A stretch of 64,000 nt of DNA, taken from assembly GCF_041146395.1 (NCBI RefSeq), contig NC_090983.1, positions 64,549,501-64,613,500 on the forward strand. The letters run 5' to 3'. The notes below the pieces were generated by a model. That model made no database searches. It had not been told where the DNA came from and worked only from the letters and a program-made list of their open reading frames with translations. Shown one piece after another: positions 25,301-39,339 of this stretch. Position 1 is the first letter of the stretch; each line of letters opens with the position of its first letter. This DNA comes from Eulemur rufifrons. Taxonomy: Eukaryota; Chordata; Mammalia; Primates; Lemuridae. The position numbers and the translations under genes were made by a program.

Positions 25301-27186
25301 GTATGTTTTCTTGGCTGATTATTTGCTAAATCATTGCCTTAGAAAAATGATGGAATTTAAAACCTGATCGTTGGTTTCCAAACTGTCTTCATTTTATTAA
25401 AAACCAAATCTTATGTGTCACCCAGCTTGTGTCTTGCACAATGTCAGCATATTGCTTTCGTTTGCCCCTGGTCGAGTTTTGGCTAGAAACACAACAGCAG
25501 CTAGCAGTTTGCTAGAATTCCAGATTTGACACCAGTAGGGTTAACATGCAAAATACTGGTTGGCATTTAGCCCCTGCTTTTAAAAGGGGAGTGGAGTTAG
25601 AAAATAGCTTTTCTTTCCTGAGCCTGAGGAGATTAGAGCTGCTTACTGAAGACCACTGGACTGTAGTAAAGAACTGAAAAGATTACATATTGTGCAAATT
25701 GGCTCTATTAATTAGAATAGAGTAGTTTTAAGCAGTACTTAATTACATGTTTCAATACTCCCAATTGTTCTTTGCTGAATGCCTGTTGACAATATTGGCA
25801 GCGGGGAGGAAAGAACCATTTTCACTGACCAAATTGTCATAGGGAGGGGAGGTCATGTGCCCCTTTGAAATATGCTGCTGCATTAATTTGATGCACTGAC
25901 CTTCAGTTTTCCATGTAATTAGGATGAGCTCATCGAGCCCCATGAGCTGGAAGAGGAGGCGTCTACAGTAGGCAGCACTGATGCTCTGCGGTTCTGACTT
26001 TTAATGATCCAGCATCTTAACAATAGGCATGTGATTTCTAGGAAAAGGGAAGAATAGAGTCAGCTGACTTTGAATCTAACTACTGACCCCATGAATTGAA
26101 ATAAGGTTGACAGGAATAGGCAGAGAAGGCAAATCTCCTCGTTAATTAGACCCTAGTTTTTCAAGCAGTGGTGACGGGGCAGTGGCTTAGCACCGTCTGA
26201 AAAGGCAAAGAACATGAATGAACCCTATGGTAGGGCCTCTCCTTATAAACCAGCCAGTTCCTTTAATCTAGACTTGAAGTGGTTCATTGTGTATCTGTCT
26301 CTTCTTCAAAGTGCCTTCATTTAAAGGAGCTATTGTGGCAAATATCTAAGCCCATGTTTAATCAACATGGCACATTAAGGCGGTTTTGCCTTGGAACAGT
26401 GAATAGAGCATGCTTTACGTAGAGTAATACCCAGTAAATATCTTAAATCAATTAAACTAGACAGAGTCAAAATGTAGACTAAAATGCATTATATTTAGTT
26501 GCCAAGAGTAGTCTTATTTAACATTTACAAATGATTTGGAAGAACAGAAACACAGAAAAAAACTTTTGCTTTTATAAAGAAAAATAGACCCTTGCAGGCA
26601 TAAAACAGGAAGCTGATCTCAAACATCAGTTTCAAACCAATATCGAAATAAGAGTAGACAAGTGGTTTTAGCCTTACCCTATCTCCCCTTCTTTTCTTTC
26701 CCTCCCCCAAAGAAATCTTACATAGCAGCTCAATATGTTAAAAAGCAGAGCTGCACTAGTTAAGTGAGGTAGAGAACTCAAAAGTCTCCCTGGTTAAATT
26801 CTCCACTGTACCCCTAAACTGAAAACCACTATCATATACTCTTCTCTAATGGCAACCTATTCCCTAGAAGCCAAAATTCCACAAAGTGCTCTGCATGATC
26901 TAGAAGAGGTATGGGTAAAAATAAACTAATGCTAAATCTAGCATATTGTTATAATTCAAACCGGTAGCAGTTGGAAAGGATCTGTTGATAAGTGGAGAGA
27001 TTTGTGGGGCTTCTAAATAAGGGCAGGAATAATTTAGAACTGATTTTAGATACGACAAGTCTCCCGGAGACCTTCCCTTAAAGTAGGTCTTGGGAGACAC
27101 TGCTCTTGTGTGTGGGGGCAGTGATAGAAACCTTCCAGGGCTCTGTGCCTCACACAAGCCTCCCAGCAGTAGGTGCCAGCAGGTAT

Positions 27187-27222
27187 CTGGTGGGTGGGTG
27201 GTTGGGTGGGTGGGTAAGTGGA
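27187..27222. repeat. (GGGT)n simple repeat
   Basis: The text ggtgggtgggtggttgggtg, then ggtgggtaagtgg, is a short tetranucleotide repeat. Related GATG/GATA-type units recur near 27370-27430. Confidence 0.85.
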
Positions 27223-28459
27223 GAGGGTAAGCAAGAGTGGGTTTATAAAATCCTGGAAGTAAGAAAGAGAGAACTTGTGGGGAAAAGTAGTTTTAAGACA
27301 AATAAGAAGAAATGACATTTAACTTAGCTCATAATAAAGTTAGAGAACATGCTACCCAAGATAACTTGACCTGATGGGTAGATGGGTGGGTAAATAAATG
27401 GTAGATTGATAGATGGATATAGATAAATTAATGCATAAAAGATTAGAGAGTATTGCTATAAATGAAAGGTACTTGTGTATAATTTTTGAGATTAAACACA
27501 TCAGAGGATTTTATACCTAGAAATGAGATCTTAGGTCATAGAACATTTTTTGTCACAAAACATATTTTGGAGCCTCTATTTTGAACAAAATTAAGGTGAA
27601 GGAAATATTACTCTGCGTAATAGGTACCTCAGTTATTAAATTTAAAAATTCACGATTTAGTTGTTATTTTACATTTCAGTTTTTGTCTAAGTTTAGCCAA
27701 CAAAAGGTGTTTAAATGCTTAACCAACACTGCTATTAATATATGTTGCAGTTTAGGACAAAGGACAAAAAAAGCTCACAAAGGATTGATTTTGAAACTGA
27801 TTAATTATTTATACTTACAGAATTGCATATAAGACCAGAACACATACACATACTCTTCAGTAAAAGTGGTTTGAGGATAAATTAGACCAATGGTAAAAAT
27901 AAGAATAAGAGCAAGAAAATTCATGTTATTACAGAATGGCCCTGTGTTTCCTAGTAGCCAAAGCAAAAGTAGAAAACATAGTTCTTCCCACGATTCAGTC
28001 ATCACAATGAGAGGGGGAAATCCAGGGAGCAGGAGTGGCATAACTATTCCTGGCCCTGAGACCTGAGAACAGTTCTCCTCGGGAGCCTCAGAGGATCCCA
28101 CGTTAGTCAGTGAACCCCACCTTCAAAAAAACATCTTTATACAAATATACTGAAATCCAGAGAACCTGTTTAACTCAAACTTTATATAGTCTTCTATTTA
28201 CTTGAAAGCAATGCAGATAAAGAAAACGAAAGAGCCACGGTGCATGCTTACCGCCATCATAGCTGTCTTCAGCAAATGGTTATGAAACAGCAATAGTGGG
28301 GTAGGCTTTGGAGAAGGCCAGAAAAGGACATAAACAGCTAAAATACAACCGTTACAGATTTTTCTTAAGAAAATAACAGATAAAAGAATGCTGATATTAC
28401 CTGAGTAGATAGTAACTTCAAGTACAGTAACATCAAAATTGAGATCTTCTGTTTATTTA

Positions 28460-28620
28460 CTTATTGGCAGTCACAAAATTGGAGGAAGAAACTTAAATAT
28501 CCATCAGCAAGAGCTACCGCATTTCAGTGTAGCTGCATGTCCATTTACAGCCCTCTGAAACTGTGTGTAAGTGTGTGTGTACCTGTGTGTATCCACAGAG
28601 CGTTGCATATCAGCATTAAC
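28460..28620 (+). mobile_element. Possible old L1 3' fragment
   Basis: The phrase aattggaggaagaaacttaa, then atatccatcagcaagagct, resembles the L1 3' text 'attggaaacaacctaaatgtccatcaatag'. It is short and diverged. Confidence 0.4.
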
Positions 28621-30193
28621 AGCAGATTTCTAAATATTAATAACACCCAAAATGTGTTTAACCTAATTTCTAATTTCTAACCTGGCGGTTGAGTAGCATT
28701 CTCTACTTTTACCTGGGTGAACTTCTTCCTTTTTCTCCCCAACCTGGCTATTTCTCCACTGTCTAAATCAAAGTAAGCCTTATTTCAATCCAATTCCAAG
28801 TAACATAAGGAAGCTGCTGTTTCACCATTCATCTTTTCTGAAACATCTATTTCTGTAATCAATAGTCTATTCCATTTCATTGCAGTTTATTTTGTTACTA
28901 GACAATGTTTTTGGTACTAATACTGCAAAACTGACTTGGGACTGTTTCTGAGCTGTTTGACTTTGTTGATCTGTGTTTGTCTATTTTGACACTAATACCA
29001 TCCTATCTAAATGACTGTGTCTTCATAATACCTGAATAAATGATAGGGCTGGCCTCTCTTCTAAACAACCTCCAGTATATTCTTTCTCATTTAAAATTAA
29101 TTTTATAATAATTGACTTGCGTTTGAAGAAAAATGCTTATGTTACCTGATACCCTGTTCCTTTAAACAGTATACTAAATATAACATAATCTTTTCTGAGT
29201 AACTTAAGCATTATCAGAGTTAAAAATCCATGATTGTCTTTTAAGAAAATGATGCTCACGCGATCTATTGAGATTAGTGGGGCTGTTTTAATGCTGTACA
29301 AATCCTATTCTTTGTATAGTTTTGCTCTTTTGTTGCTTTTTATTAGTTTTCACTATTAGATGCCATACATATACCTATTTTGTTGCAGCCCTACCCTCAC
29401 CCCAATCCTTTTTCCCCCTAATTACCTGTTTCTGATTTGTTGTCGCCTGGGAAAACAGATGACCAGCTCATTAAAAATGTTTGTAAAACTATGGGTAAAT
29501 AAGCTTTGAACCAGGGCCTCTCTTAGGAGGTTATGTATTTGTTTTGTTTTGTTTTTAGATTTTAGGGCATGAACTGCTAAAACAGCTATTTTGGGTATCT
29601 GGAGGTGTTTCCCCCCTTTCTTTATTTTGAAGAGATATTTTGAGCTATAGTTTAGGTAAATAAGTATTATGTTTTTAACCAAGTACTAGAATTTAGATTA
29701 TTTTATATTTTGGGTATCTAACGGTTACACTTATTTTAATTTTGCAAAGTAAGGTTTAGTCTACATAAAAAAACGTAATTTTTGTTTCTCGTGTTTGTAA
29801 GCTCTGTAGGATAGCTCCATCTTTCTTACTGAATCTTTAAAAACACCGTTTCTCTGAAGCTGTTTTTTTTCTTCCTTTTTTATATGTTTTTTAATCTTGG
29901 TTGGCAACTTAGATATTACTTCTTCCAGTAACTACAGGCCACCTAAGAAGAAGATCTTGAATAGGAAAAAGCTGGTCCCCGCCTACCAACCCCCCGGCCC
30001 CCTTTGAAGGGAGTCTTGTCTAGCCGTGAGGAAGAGCCCGAGGAAGCCACTGTGCTGAGGCTGCCCAGGCCTGAGCTCTGTCAGGACGTTTTCATTTCTG
30101 TTGCCTGCATTAGAAACATAGTGGAGTCATCCTTTTACTCTTTACAGAATCATAAAATAACGGCTTAAAAACTAAGCGTGTTTTGTATTTCAG

Positions 30194-30285
30194 GTTATGG
30201 TTTTGTGGACTTTGACAGTCCTGCAGCGGCTCAGAAAGCTGTGTCTGCCCTGAAGGCCAGTGGGGTTCAAGCACAAATGGCAAAG
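30194..30285 (+). CDS. RBMS1: RBMS1 coding exon b (end of RRM1, RNP1 motif)
   Basis: This 92-bp exon lies between a ttttgtatttcag acceptor and a gtgagt donor at 30286. It completes a split Gly codon and then encodes 30 residues beginning [15 protein letters not shown] and ending GVQAQMAK. Joined to the preceding exon it makes the RNP1 octamer KGYGFVDF, with the aromatic residues that stack on nucleic-acid bases. The rest is alpha2 and beta4 of RRM1. The exon ends on a codon boundary, in phase with the next exon. Confidence 0.96.
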
Positions 30286-33014
30286 GTGAGTTGAGAGCCG
30301 GTGATCGCTTCTCTGCTCCGCAGCTTTGGTTCTGCACCCTAATGCGTCTGCTTTTCCTATCACCACCTGCGTTGGCCCTTCACCCCGCCAGCCATGGCTC
30401 CCTCTGGACACTGTCCCCTGCTTCCACGGCCTCAACAGTAGTGATTCTCATAATCTAATGTGTGGAGGAGAATTTGTTAATGTATAAAATTTACATAGTA
30501 AATAACGTAACCCTATAAGTAAATCAAGAAATAGCACCAGATTTTCTCAGGTAATCAGGTATTTTGTGAGTCTTTAAAATCTGTACTGTTTTTTTTAAAT
30601 AATTTTAATATGTCAGTGCTTAAGGAATTAATATATTTTAGACATACTTCAAAAGGTTATTATGGAATGTCACATTTTGTGAGAATATATGGCTAGCACA
30701 TACATTGCGGTATACAAATATACTAGTTTTAATGCAAATGGAAGCTACAGATGATTTTTCTTCCATATAATCAGACATTTTTAGACATTGATTATTTCTA
30801 GACTTTAAATCTACTCTTTAGCAGTTTTGTAATGACTTGATTCAAGATTTGTTTCTGATAGACTTTTAGCATTCTAGAGAAAGAATGTTGTTGAAAAATT
30901 TCTCCAGGTGTGGAATATGCTTGAATGTTAAGGGATTATAAAACAGAAACCATATGTTTCATGCTTAATATGTATTTTAGCACAGTACACCTGGGTAATA
31001 ATTGCTGTACGATATAACATTTTCCTTGAAAACCTTTGTCTTACGAGTTTCCCTCTAAGGTTTTTACCTAGAAAATCATAATTTATGAACGTAAGTGGAG
31101 TTGACCAGCCAGTCATCATCTCTGTCTTTTCATGTTAGGATCGTCTTCAAAGTTAGACAGTTTAAGATGCCCAGATCCATTTTCTAAAGTAACGATGCCT
31201 TAGAAAGACTTGACGGACTTGGAAAAGTTGGCCTTACGTGATCTAAATCACTAGTTCAGGTGCAGTCTGATTTTAAGGCTGGAGGGACCTCACGCTAACT
31301 GGTGCATCCTCAACCCCACTTTCAAATAGGCATGGTCTGAGAACTAAGACTCAGAGAGGAGAATAACCCTTGAAATGCCACACATCTCTTAAGTGTTTAT
31401 ATTCTAGAACAGACATTCTGTTATGCACTAAACACATCCACGAGTCATTGTTGACTAAACTAATATTTACGTCCCAGTCTTTATTGCCCAAGTGTAAGCC
31501 TGGGTTATATCCTAATGCCTACTACCTACAATGCAGTTATTAAGATATTCATGTACTTGTGTAGGGTTTTTTTTCCCCATCGGTGGTCCTTCAGTTGCTA
31601 TGGAAAATATTTTCAAGCCTGAAACTTGGCAGTTTGATATTTTGAATATTCTTTTCAAAAGAGCAATACTTTTATATTAACTGGTTTCATGAAGTACAGG
31701 GGAGAGTAATTTTATACTGTTCTCCACTACTTCTGAATAATAGCACGTGATCCTTCCCCAGGAAGCATTCACAAGCACATAGGGAAAAGAAGGTTTGTGG
31801 AAGTTAAAGGACTCTGATAAAGAGATAAATTACCTGTTAGAACCTTACGGCTGCTGAAGAACACGTATGCAGCTACCAGGACAGAGATTTACTTTGGATG
31901 AAAGAATCAATGTAAATGAAGATTTCAGGAATTAATAAAAGGGATCACTCTTCTAAATTAGTCCTTGCCATTTAATATTTTTAAAGTTTACAGTGAATTG
32001 GACTTACTTTGTATTTTGTTAAACTCTAGAATAAGAAGTTAAAACTGTAAATATTAAGCACCATGATCTTCCAATCATTAGTCCATCAAATAGAGCAATT
32101 CCTTGTGACATTGTTGAAACAACAATGATTATGAGGTTTTAAATATATTGTGAATATGTGATACCTACATTGCATAATGATTTGCAGAATGTTTAAACTG
32201 TCTCTGTAAACAGTGGATAATCAGACATTTTATAAGCAGGACTCTCCGGGCACACTCAGAAAACAACTTCCTTCTTTCCTCCCTTCTGTCCATTCTAACT
32301 CACTGCCTGAAGCTCCTGCTTTTGGAGAAAATCCTGGGCAGGTCTCATGACTTTTCTACCCACTGTCATTATTTCAAAAACTCCCTTCAGTTGTGTCTTT
32401 CGTTTCCTGTCTTTCCTGTTGATTGTTTTGGTGGAATGCCTCTTGATTTTTCATCACCAAACTCCAGGAAACATATGTATCTTTTAATACATTCTCAGCC
32501 ATTTCTGTCTGTATTTACATTGTCTAACCTCAATACAATATTTTAAACAAGACATCGTATGGGGGAAGTCTCAAGTTACACTCCAAATACAGTTTGTATA
32601 ATGTCGGAATCTCATGTAGAGGTTTTCAAAGCTACTGAAAGTCAGCAAAAGGGTTGGACGTTGCCTGTGCTGAGAGAGATCACAGCCTACCAAGCAATTG
32701 TTTGCTGACAACCATTTTGATTATTTGTTGATCAGGAAACGGTGTTTTAAAGATTTCCATCCCAATAGAACCATTTCTTATGTGCATGTACTCAAACACA
32801 CACAGACACACAGAGAGATATTAACTAATGTACTTAGTTACATTTTAGGGAATTTAGGAAAATAAATATTTAGTTACAATTTAGGAATTAGTTGGGGGTT
32901 GTGACTGATGTGTAATATGTTGTGATTTTTTTCAATTCAAAGTTATGTGAAGTAGGCTCCGGTTAACATTTTAATGCTGAATATCTGATTCTGAGGAACA
33001 GATTGTGATGTTAA

Positions 33015-33385
<371 letters not shown>

Positions 33386-36352
33386 AAATATCCAATTCTG
33401 TTTGACAAAAAATTTGAGTATTGTGTAATGAATCTTCAAATGAAGCTTGTGTCTTCCCCTACTGGGTCTGCCCCAAGTAGCAAGCTCATCGTGGGATGGG
33501 AACGTGATTCGTTTCTTTCCTGTTTTGGAAGCTTGTGTTTGTCCCACTCTTCTGTCAGCTCACTAGCTGTGGTTTCTAACCTCTCCAGCTTTGGTGCAGT
33601 GGTGAAGGATGACCTGGCCATGATGTGATCTGGTGATTTCTCTGGCCAGACAGCACTCTTTATGCTTTCTTTCTTGGAATACTTTGGTTTTCTGAGATCT
33701 CTATCCAACCTCACTCCTCCCATCCCCAAATTGATCTTTCACCTAGAGTTCCCTGGACCTAAAGAATATATGTCCTTGGGCTGACATCCTCAGCTCCTGA
33801 TAATCTAATTAACAGTGTGTTTTCAGCCCCTTTCTGCTGGGCCTCTTGCCCCTTAAGGCAACCTTCTTGGGAGGATCTAACACAGCCCTGGGCCGACTCT
33901 GCTTGTGTGGCCCACATCTGATCTACCTTTGCCAGGTATCAGTAGGACCGTAGTTACTTCACAGCCACACTTATAGGCCCTTCCACCAGCCTTTCTCCTT
34001 TTAGATTCCTCAGGTTTTAAGTCAGATGTCAATCTGTTATTTCTGCTAAGCTCCATGGGACACGGATCAAGCTCCCTGAGTGGTCTGTTGAAGCCCCTCT
34101 TGCTTGAACACCAGATAGGAAAGCAGTCCACGTGGTGAGACTCAGAATACCTCAACATTTATCTGCATGTAAATTTCATTCTCAGTCTCTCCAATCTCTT
34201 ATAGACAGACAGGAGGTGGATGGTCAGCTAAGCGTCCCAAACCCATTCTCAGCCAGCCCCTTGCAGGCTCTCTTTAGGTGGTCTAGTTTCTCCCTCTGGA
34301 ATGTGGGAGCTTCTGATGCCCAGTGTTTTATAGTCTCAGCTAAAACAGAATTAGAAAGAGGTCTATTTTATCAGTCTGTTAAAAATATAGAGGCTTTATT
34401 TAGAGTGGCTCCTGAGTACTTCCCTAGGCATCGTTTCCAAGACCTGTGATGTTTAAGCAACACAGTACATTAAATATCCACTGTTTTGAAGAAGTCTTTA
34501 CAATACATTTCGTCAATACTGGACTGGGTCTAGATTGGCATGTCATGTCAACAGTGCCCTTCAAATGCCAGCTTTCCCTTGGGTTGATAATGAGCACCAA
34601 AGACCTCCCCAGGAGGCTTGATACTGTAAATTGGCTAGGAGAAACCATGCCTTCCTCCGTCATCCGTGGGGAGGACCAGCATGCAGAGTCAGAGATGCTG
34701 GCATGTGCCAGTGTTCTGCATGTTATGATTTCTTCACATCCCTGTAGAATGACTTGAGTTTCCTGAACTTCATCTCTTTTTTATTATATCACTAAAGTTA
34801 CAAAATGTATTTTATATGCCCTCGGGTCTGTTGTCCTGTACAATAGAACCATGGATTTGAGGATCTGCGCTTGAACATAGCCCCTTTATGCTGTCTGGAT
34901 AAAGGAGCACTTGGCAGACATCTTTTGGGGAGATGATTTTTAAAGGGAGTTTAAGTCCAGCTCTCATAGTTGGGTGATAAGGAGGGGACCCATTGCTGTC
35001 CATTTTGCTCTAGGGAATTACTCTAGATATAATAATGTGTCAAAAACTCACACTGCCACATATTAAAGGCTTGCTTCCTTATGTAATCAGAAAAAATTAA
35101 GGTACGTTCAATTAGGGGAGGGTGGTGCAGAAATATAATATTGTTTGACACATTGGCTATCAGAGTTGATAAATAACCCCAGAAATATTCATAACAAAGT
35201 CGCACAACTGCACATTGAGAGCATTAGAGAACAGCAATTGTTTCTTACTCGTGTTTAATTTTCAGTGCCTTGCTTGGTACCTGCCATAAGGTAGATATTG
35301 TTTGTTTTGATGATGATCAAAGAAATTAATTAAGCCAGAGAAAAACTTTCTTTTGAGCCTGGGCAAATATTGAGAGTTCAGAAAGAGTCATTTTAAAATT
35401 ATATCCATCAAGTACCCTGATGAAACTTATCAAATAGTAATGACCTTGGGCCTTTTGGAAAACCCTGTTTATGTTAAATTTGGCAAATGTTTCAAATGTG
35501 TGCATTTTCAAACAAAAGACTCAGATTCTATAAAGAGCAGAAGAGAAACTCAGATAATGAGCCGAAAAGATGTAAAACTCTAGTTGACATTGGTAATATC
35601 TGTTAACAGAGTAATTTGTGTGGGCCTTTTGGTACCTCCTAAGGCCTGCTGGGGGTCAGCACATCATCGTTTGTTGTTTGGCTGGTAATAAGCTTGCACA
35701 TTTTTTTCAATAAATAAGCAGTCAGAGGAGCAGGAATGCAATCCCCGCCTCCTCTCAGAGGTCCACCATGCTCTGAGCAGTTTGCAGTCGTATGCCCGTG
35801 AGCGGCTATCTGCTGGTTGGTGAACCTATTCAGTACAAGAGAAAACAGATGTCTGTTCTTCCTGCCAAGTCCCTTTCTTGCATTTTAGGAACCATTCCAC
35901 ATGCACAGGGAGGTTTTTGTTAATTTCTTTCAGATGATGACTGAGTGCTTCACACCATGCGGGACCTCCAAGCCTCGCTTTTCTACTCAAGTGAACATTA
36001 GTAGCTGTTTATCCCTCTCACAGCCACTGTGGGACCTAGTTTTCTACTTGTTAGAGAAACCTTGAACCCCTTCCATGCCTAGGGACGTAAGGAGGCCTGT
36101 TGGCCCCACTTTTATGTTCGATCACCTATAATTGACAGAAGAATTGTTTTTTTGGACATAGCACTGTATGTAACAAAAACAGAGTTGTGGTTGTCACTAA
36201 TTTTAAAGAGACTAAATTATCCTCACTCAAAAACCACAGCCAATCACTGCAAGTATTATATGTTCCATTCACGATGACTGTATGGTAATAAGAATGCGTG
36301 GATACTTTGGGGATTAGCTATTTTGTGGTCCATGCTACCAGCTTGGAGTTTT

Positions 36353-36611
36353 TTCCTTTTTTTTTTTTTTTTATTTCATCTTATTATGGGGGATACAGAA
36401 TTTCAGGTTACATACATTGCCCATGTACCGCCTATCCCCCCAAGTCAAAGCTCCAGGCGTGTCCGTTCCCCAGATAGTGCGCATTGCACTCATCATGAAG
36501 GTATATACCCATCCCCTCACCACTCCCCCCCTTCCCCGAGTCAGCACCTTCAAGCGTGACCATTCCCCAAATGGTGCGCAATGCACTCATCATGTAGACC
36601 ATTCATGTTTT
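36353..36611 (-). mobile_element. Strepsirrhine-type L1 3' end, reverse orientation
   Basis: A T-run at 36357-36372 is the reversed poly(A) tail. It is followed by cttattatgggggatacaga, ttacatacattgcccatgta and a C-rich region with two related blocks containing gcgca(t/a)tgcactcatcatg. This is the 3' UTR type I associate with young L1s of lemurs. A perfect 26-bp tandem duplication follows it at 36612-36663. Confidence 0.7.
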
Positions 36612-36663
36612 CCCATTCTTTTGTATTTTGTTTTTGACCCATTCTTTTGTATTTTGTTTTTGA
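36612..36663. repeat. Perfect 26-bp tandem duplication
   Basis: The unit begins cccattcttttgtattttg and ends tttttga. It occurs twice head to tail without a mismatch. Confidence 0.95.
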
Positions 36664-36965
36664 ATTTTAATACTGCTGTAACGTTGTGGGTAATGTTTGC
36701 AGGACAGTTGATCATTTGAAAAGAAAGATAAATAACATCAGTTCTAAAGGTCATCTCAAATGAAATTAGGTTTCTAAATGACAGGGTTGTTTATGTTGAA
36801 AACATATTAACATCATTGGAAATACTTACCTGTACTTAGTCTACTTTGTATCACTATGTCAAAGAATGGGTTAAGAGCCCAATTTCTTTATAGATTCTGA
36901 TTTTTAGCACTTTTTTATGTTATTTCTTCATTGGTAAACTTTCAAGTTGAATCAAGACTTTACAG

Positions 36966-37270
36966 TGTGACTAGGCACAGTGGCTCATGCTGGTAATCCA
37001 CTTGGCCTCACTTTGGGAGGCCAAGGCAGGATGATCACTTGAAGCCAGGACTTTGAAACCAACCTGGACAACATAGCAAGACCCTGTCTCTATAAAAAAT
37101 TTAAAAATTAGCCGGGCGTGATGGTGCATGCCTGTAGTCCCAGCTACCTGGGAGGCTAAAGTGGGGAGGATCATTTGAGCTCAGAAGTTCAAGGTTACAG
37201 TGAGCTATGGTCAGGCCACAACTGGGTGACTGAATGAGATCCTGCCTCAAAAAAAAAAAAAAAAAAAAAA
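36966..37270 (+). mobile_element. Alu SINE (J-like)
   Basis: A dimeric Alu runs from actaggcacagtggctcatg to an A-run longer than 20. It has the linker taaaaattagccgggcgtga. The near-duplication agactttacag / agactttaaag flanks it. The copy has a small internal change near 36998 (ccacttggcctc) and many substitutions. Confidence 0.9.
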
Positions 37271-37554
37271 AGACTTTAAAGCATGTGTAATATTTTTTAT
37301 TAGTATTTTAGTAACAGAAGCAACATAGATTTAAAAGTACTTAGTACCGACAGTGTCAACTCACTTCTGAAAATCTTCCTATATAAGAAATTCTACTATG
37401 AGCATTCTTAAATATTAGTCATTTAAATCTTCATAATTGTAATTTTAAAAGAAAATCTACAATATTTTGATATGTTTTTTATGTAACGTTTCTTTATGCC
37501 ATATCTTTGTCCAAAGAGTGTTCTAATGCCCTTTAATTTGGGGGTTCCCCACTC

Positions 37555-37705
37555 TATTCTGAACCTAACTAAGCATGATTCAGAAGTCTTCCTAAGATAG
37601 ATTTGGCCATGTCACTCGTCTGCTTCCATGCCTCCAAAACCTCCCTAATTTTCAAGATGTGGCTTTCAAACTGCAGTTCCTCCTTTGTCCTACTTCCTAC
37701 CTACT
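37555..37705 (+). mobile_element. L2 LINE fragment
   Basis: Text such as tttggccatgtcactcgtct and catgcctccaaaacctccct matches the 3' end of the L2 reverse-transcriptase ORF region. Confidence 0.55.
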
Positions 37706-37709
37706 AGAG

Positions 37710-38410
37710 TACAGTGATGCATCACTTAATTGGCGGGATGCATTCTCAGCAATGTCCTATTAGGTGATGTTGTGTATGAACATCACAGAGTGTATTGACA
37801 CAAACCTACATGGTATATAGCCCACTGTACACCTGGGCTGTGTGATATGGCCTTGTTGCTCCTAGGCTACAGACCTGTACAGCATGTTACTGTACTGAAT
37901 ACTGCAGACAACTTTAAAACAATGGTATTTGTGCATCTAAACACAGGAAAGGTATACAGTAAAAATACAGTATAAAAGATTTAATATGGTGCACCTGTAG
38001 AGGACACTTAGGAGCTTGCAGGACTGGAAGTTGTTCTGAGTGAGTCAGTGAGTGGTGAGTGAATAGGAAGGCCTAGGGCATTGCTGTATATTATTGTAGA
38101 CTTGATAAACACTGCTCTTAAGCTACACTAAATTTACAAAAGTTGTTTTTCTTCAATAATAAATTGACATTAGTTACTGTAATTTTTTGCTTTACAAACT
38201 TTTTAATTTTTTTAACTTTTTTACTCTTTTGTAATAACATTTATTTATCTATCTACTTATTTATTTATTTTTAAGCTTTTTTGTTAAAAACTAAGACACA
38301 AACATATACACTAGTCTAGGGCTATACAGGGTCAGGATCATCAAGACATCTCTAGGCGATAGGAAATTTTGCAGTGTGTTGTTGACCAAAACGCATTATG
38401 CAGCACATGA
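37710..38410. mobile_element. Tigger-like (mariner/pogo) DNA transposon relic
   Basis: The termini tacagtgatgcatcactta and cgcattatgcagcacatga are imperfect inverted repeats. The interior carries aacctacatggtatatagcc, cctgtacagcatgttactgt, gcaggactggaagttgttct and aggcgataggaaattttgca. These are landmarks of a common non-autonomous Tigger-type family. An internal deletion is likely. I do not give an exact subfamily. Confidence 0.7.
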
Positions 38411-38739
38411 TCAAACGTGAACTCACAAGATAAAAGTGGCTTATCTTCCTGGAGTATCAATGGTACTGGATGGAATTAGGTCAGAAACATTGTTTCTCTA
38501 TTAAACTCAGATAGGAAGTAGATTGCAAAATCTACTTTTTTTTTTTTTTTTTTAAGATAAAGCACAAGAAGACTTCAAAGAAATTTTGCAGCTCTGGGAA
38601 GGATGCTTTGCCTTTCGCCTACAGACTCTTCAGGGTACATAGACATTCTCCTTGCTTTTAGCACTGCTTAAAGTAGGAAAGTTTAAGCAGCAAGGACTGA
38701 CAAAAATCAAACCTCTTAGCCTTTCAGCCTGGTTTCAGC

Positions 38740-38985
38740 CTCTTGACTTGTGCTTGTTCAAGTCCCTGCTCAATGTCACGTTCTCTGAGCAGAGTATTCC
38801 CTAGTCCCCCGAACACAGGCTCCCCTCCCTGTCCTCCTACTGTGATTCGTACACATCTGTTACAGCATGCATTGCGTGTTTCTGTCTCCCCTACTTTATT
38901 ATAAGCTACCAGGAGGCAGGACTAGAGTCAGCGTTATTTTATCTCGAGTCTGGCATGTACGGAAGGCACTGGAAATATCCTTTAC
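38740..38985 (+). mobile_element. L2 LINE 3' end
   Basis: The phrases caagtccctgctcaatgtca, ttataagctaccaggaggca and tctggcatgtacggaaggca follow the order of the L2 3' terminus. Confidence 0.65.
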
Positions 38986-39339
38986 CTGTAGCAGGCCTCG
39001 CGGCCCACCTTTAGGAAGAAAGGACTCTGTGTTGGCTGGTTCAGGCCAGACTTGCACAGTAACGAACACATCCTTGCACTTCAGGAAAGCTTCAGAGATG
39101 TGGGAGGTTGGGACCAAAGTGAGATGGCTGAGCAGGCAGCTGTGTGATCAATCGGGCGAAGCTGGCACAGACATCGAATGATGTGGAAATCAGGGTGTAA
39201 GACCTTACCTCTTATTCCGCTTCAGAAGAATTAGAAAACTTTACTACCTAAGGCTGTTTTTATTGTTTTTCCCTGTGTTTTGAAACATTGTATCTATTAT
39301 TATTCTATGTTCATTAAATAAACCACTTTCTAATTTTTA

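Larger units (their letters stand above)
25301..30193 (+). other. RBMS1 intron between exons a and b
   Basis: The intron is mostly unique AT-rich sequence. It has GT and AG ends that match the flanking exons. Inside are a GGGT-type simple repeat (27187-27222), a degenerate GATG/GATA-type stretch (27370-27430) and a likely old L1 3' fragment near 28.46-28.62 kb. No gene was found in it. Confidence 0.75.

Noticed and set aside
33436..34757. Cluster of 66-105-codon frames on both strands
   Set aside because: Frames overlap on both strands without a shared domain. The block may be a decayed LTR, but I could not match it to a family, so it is not listed as an element.
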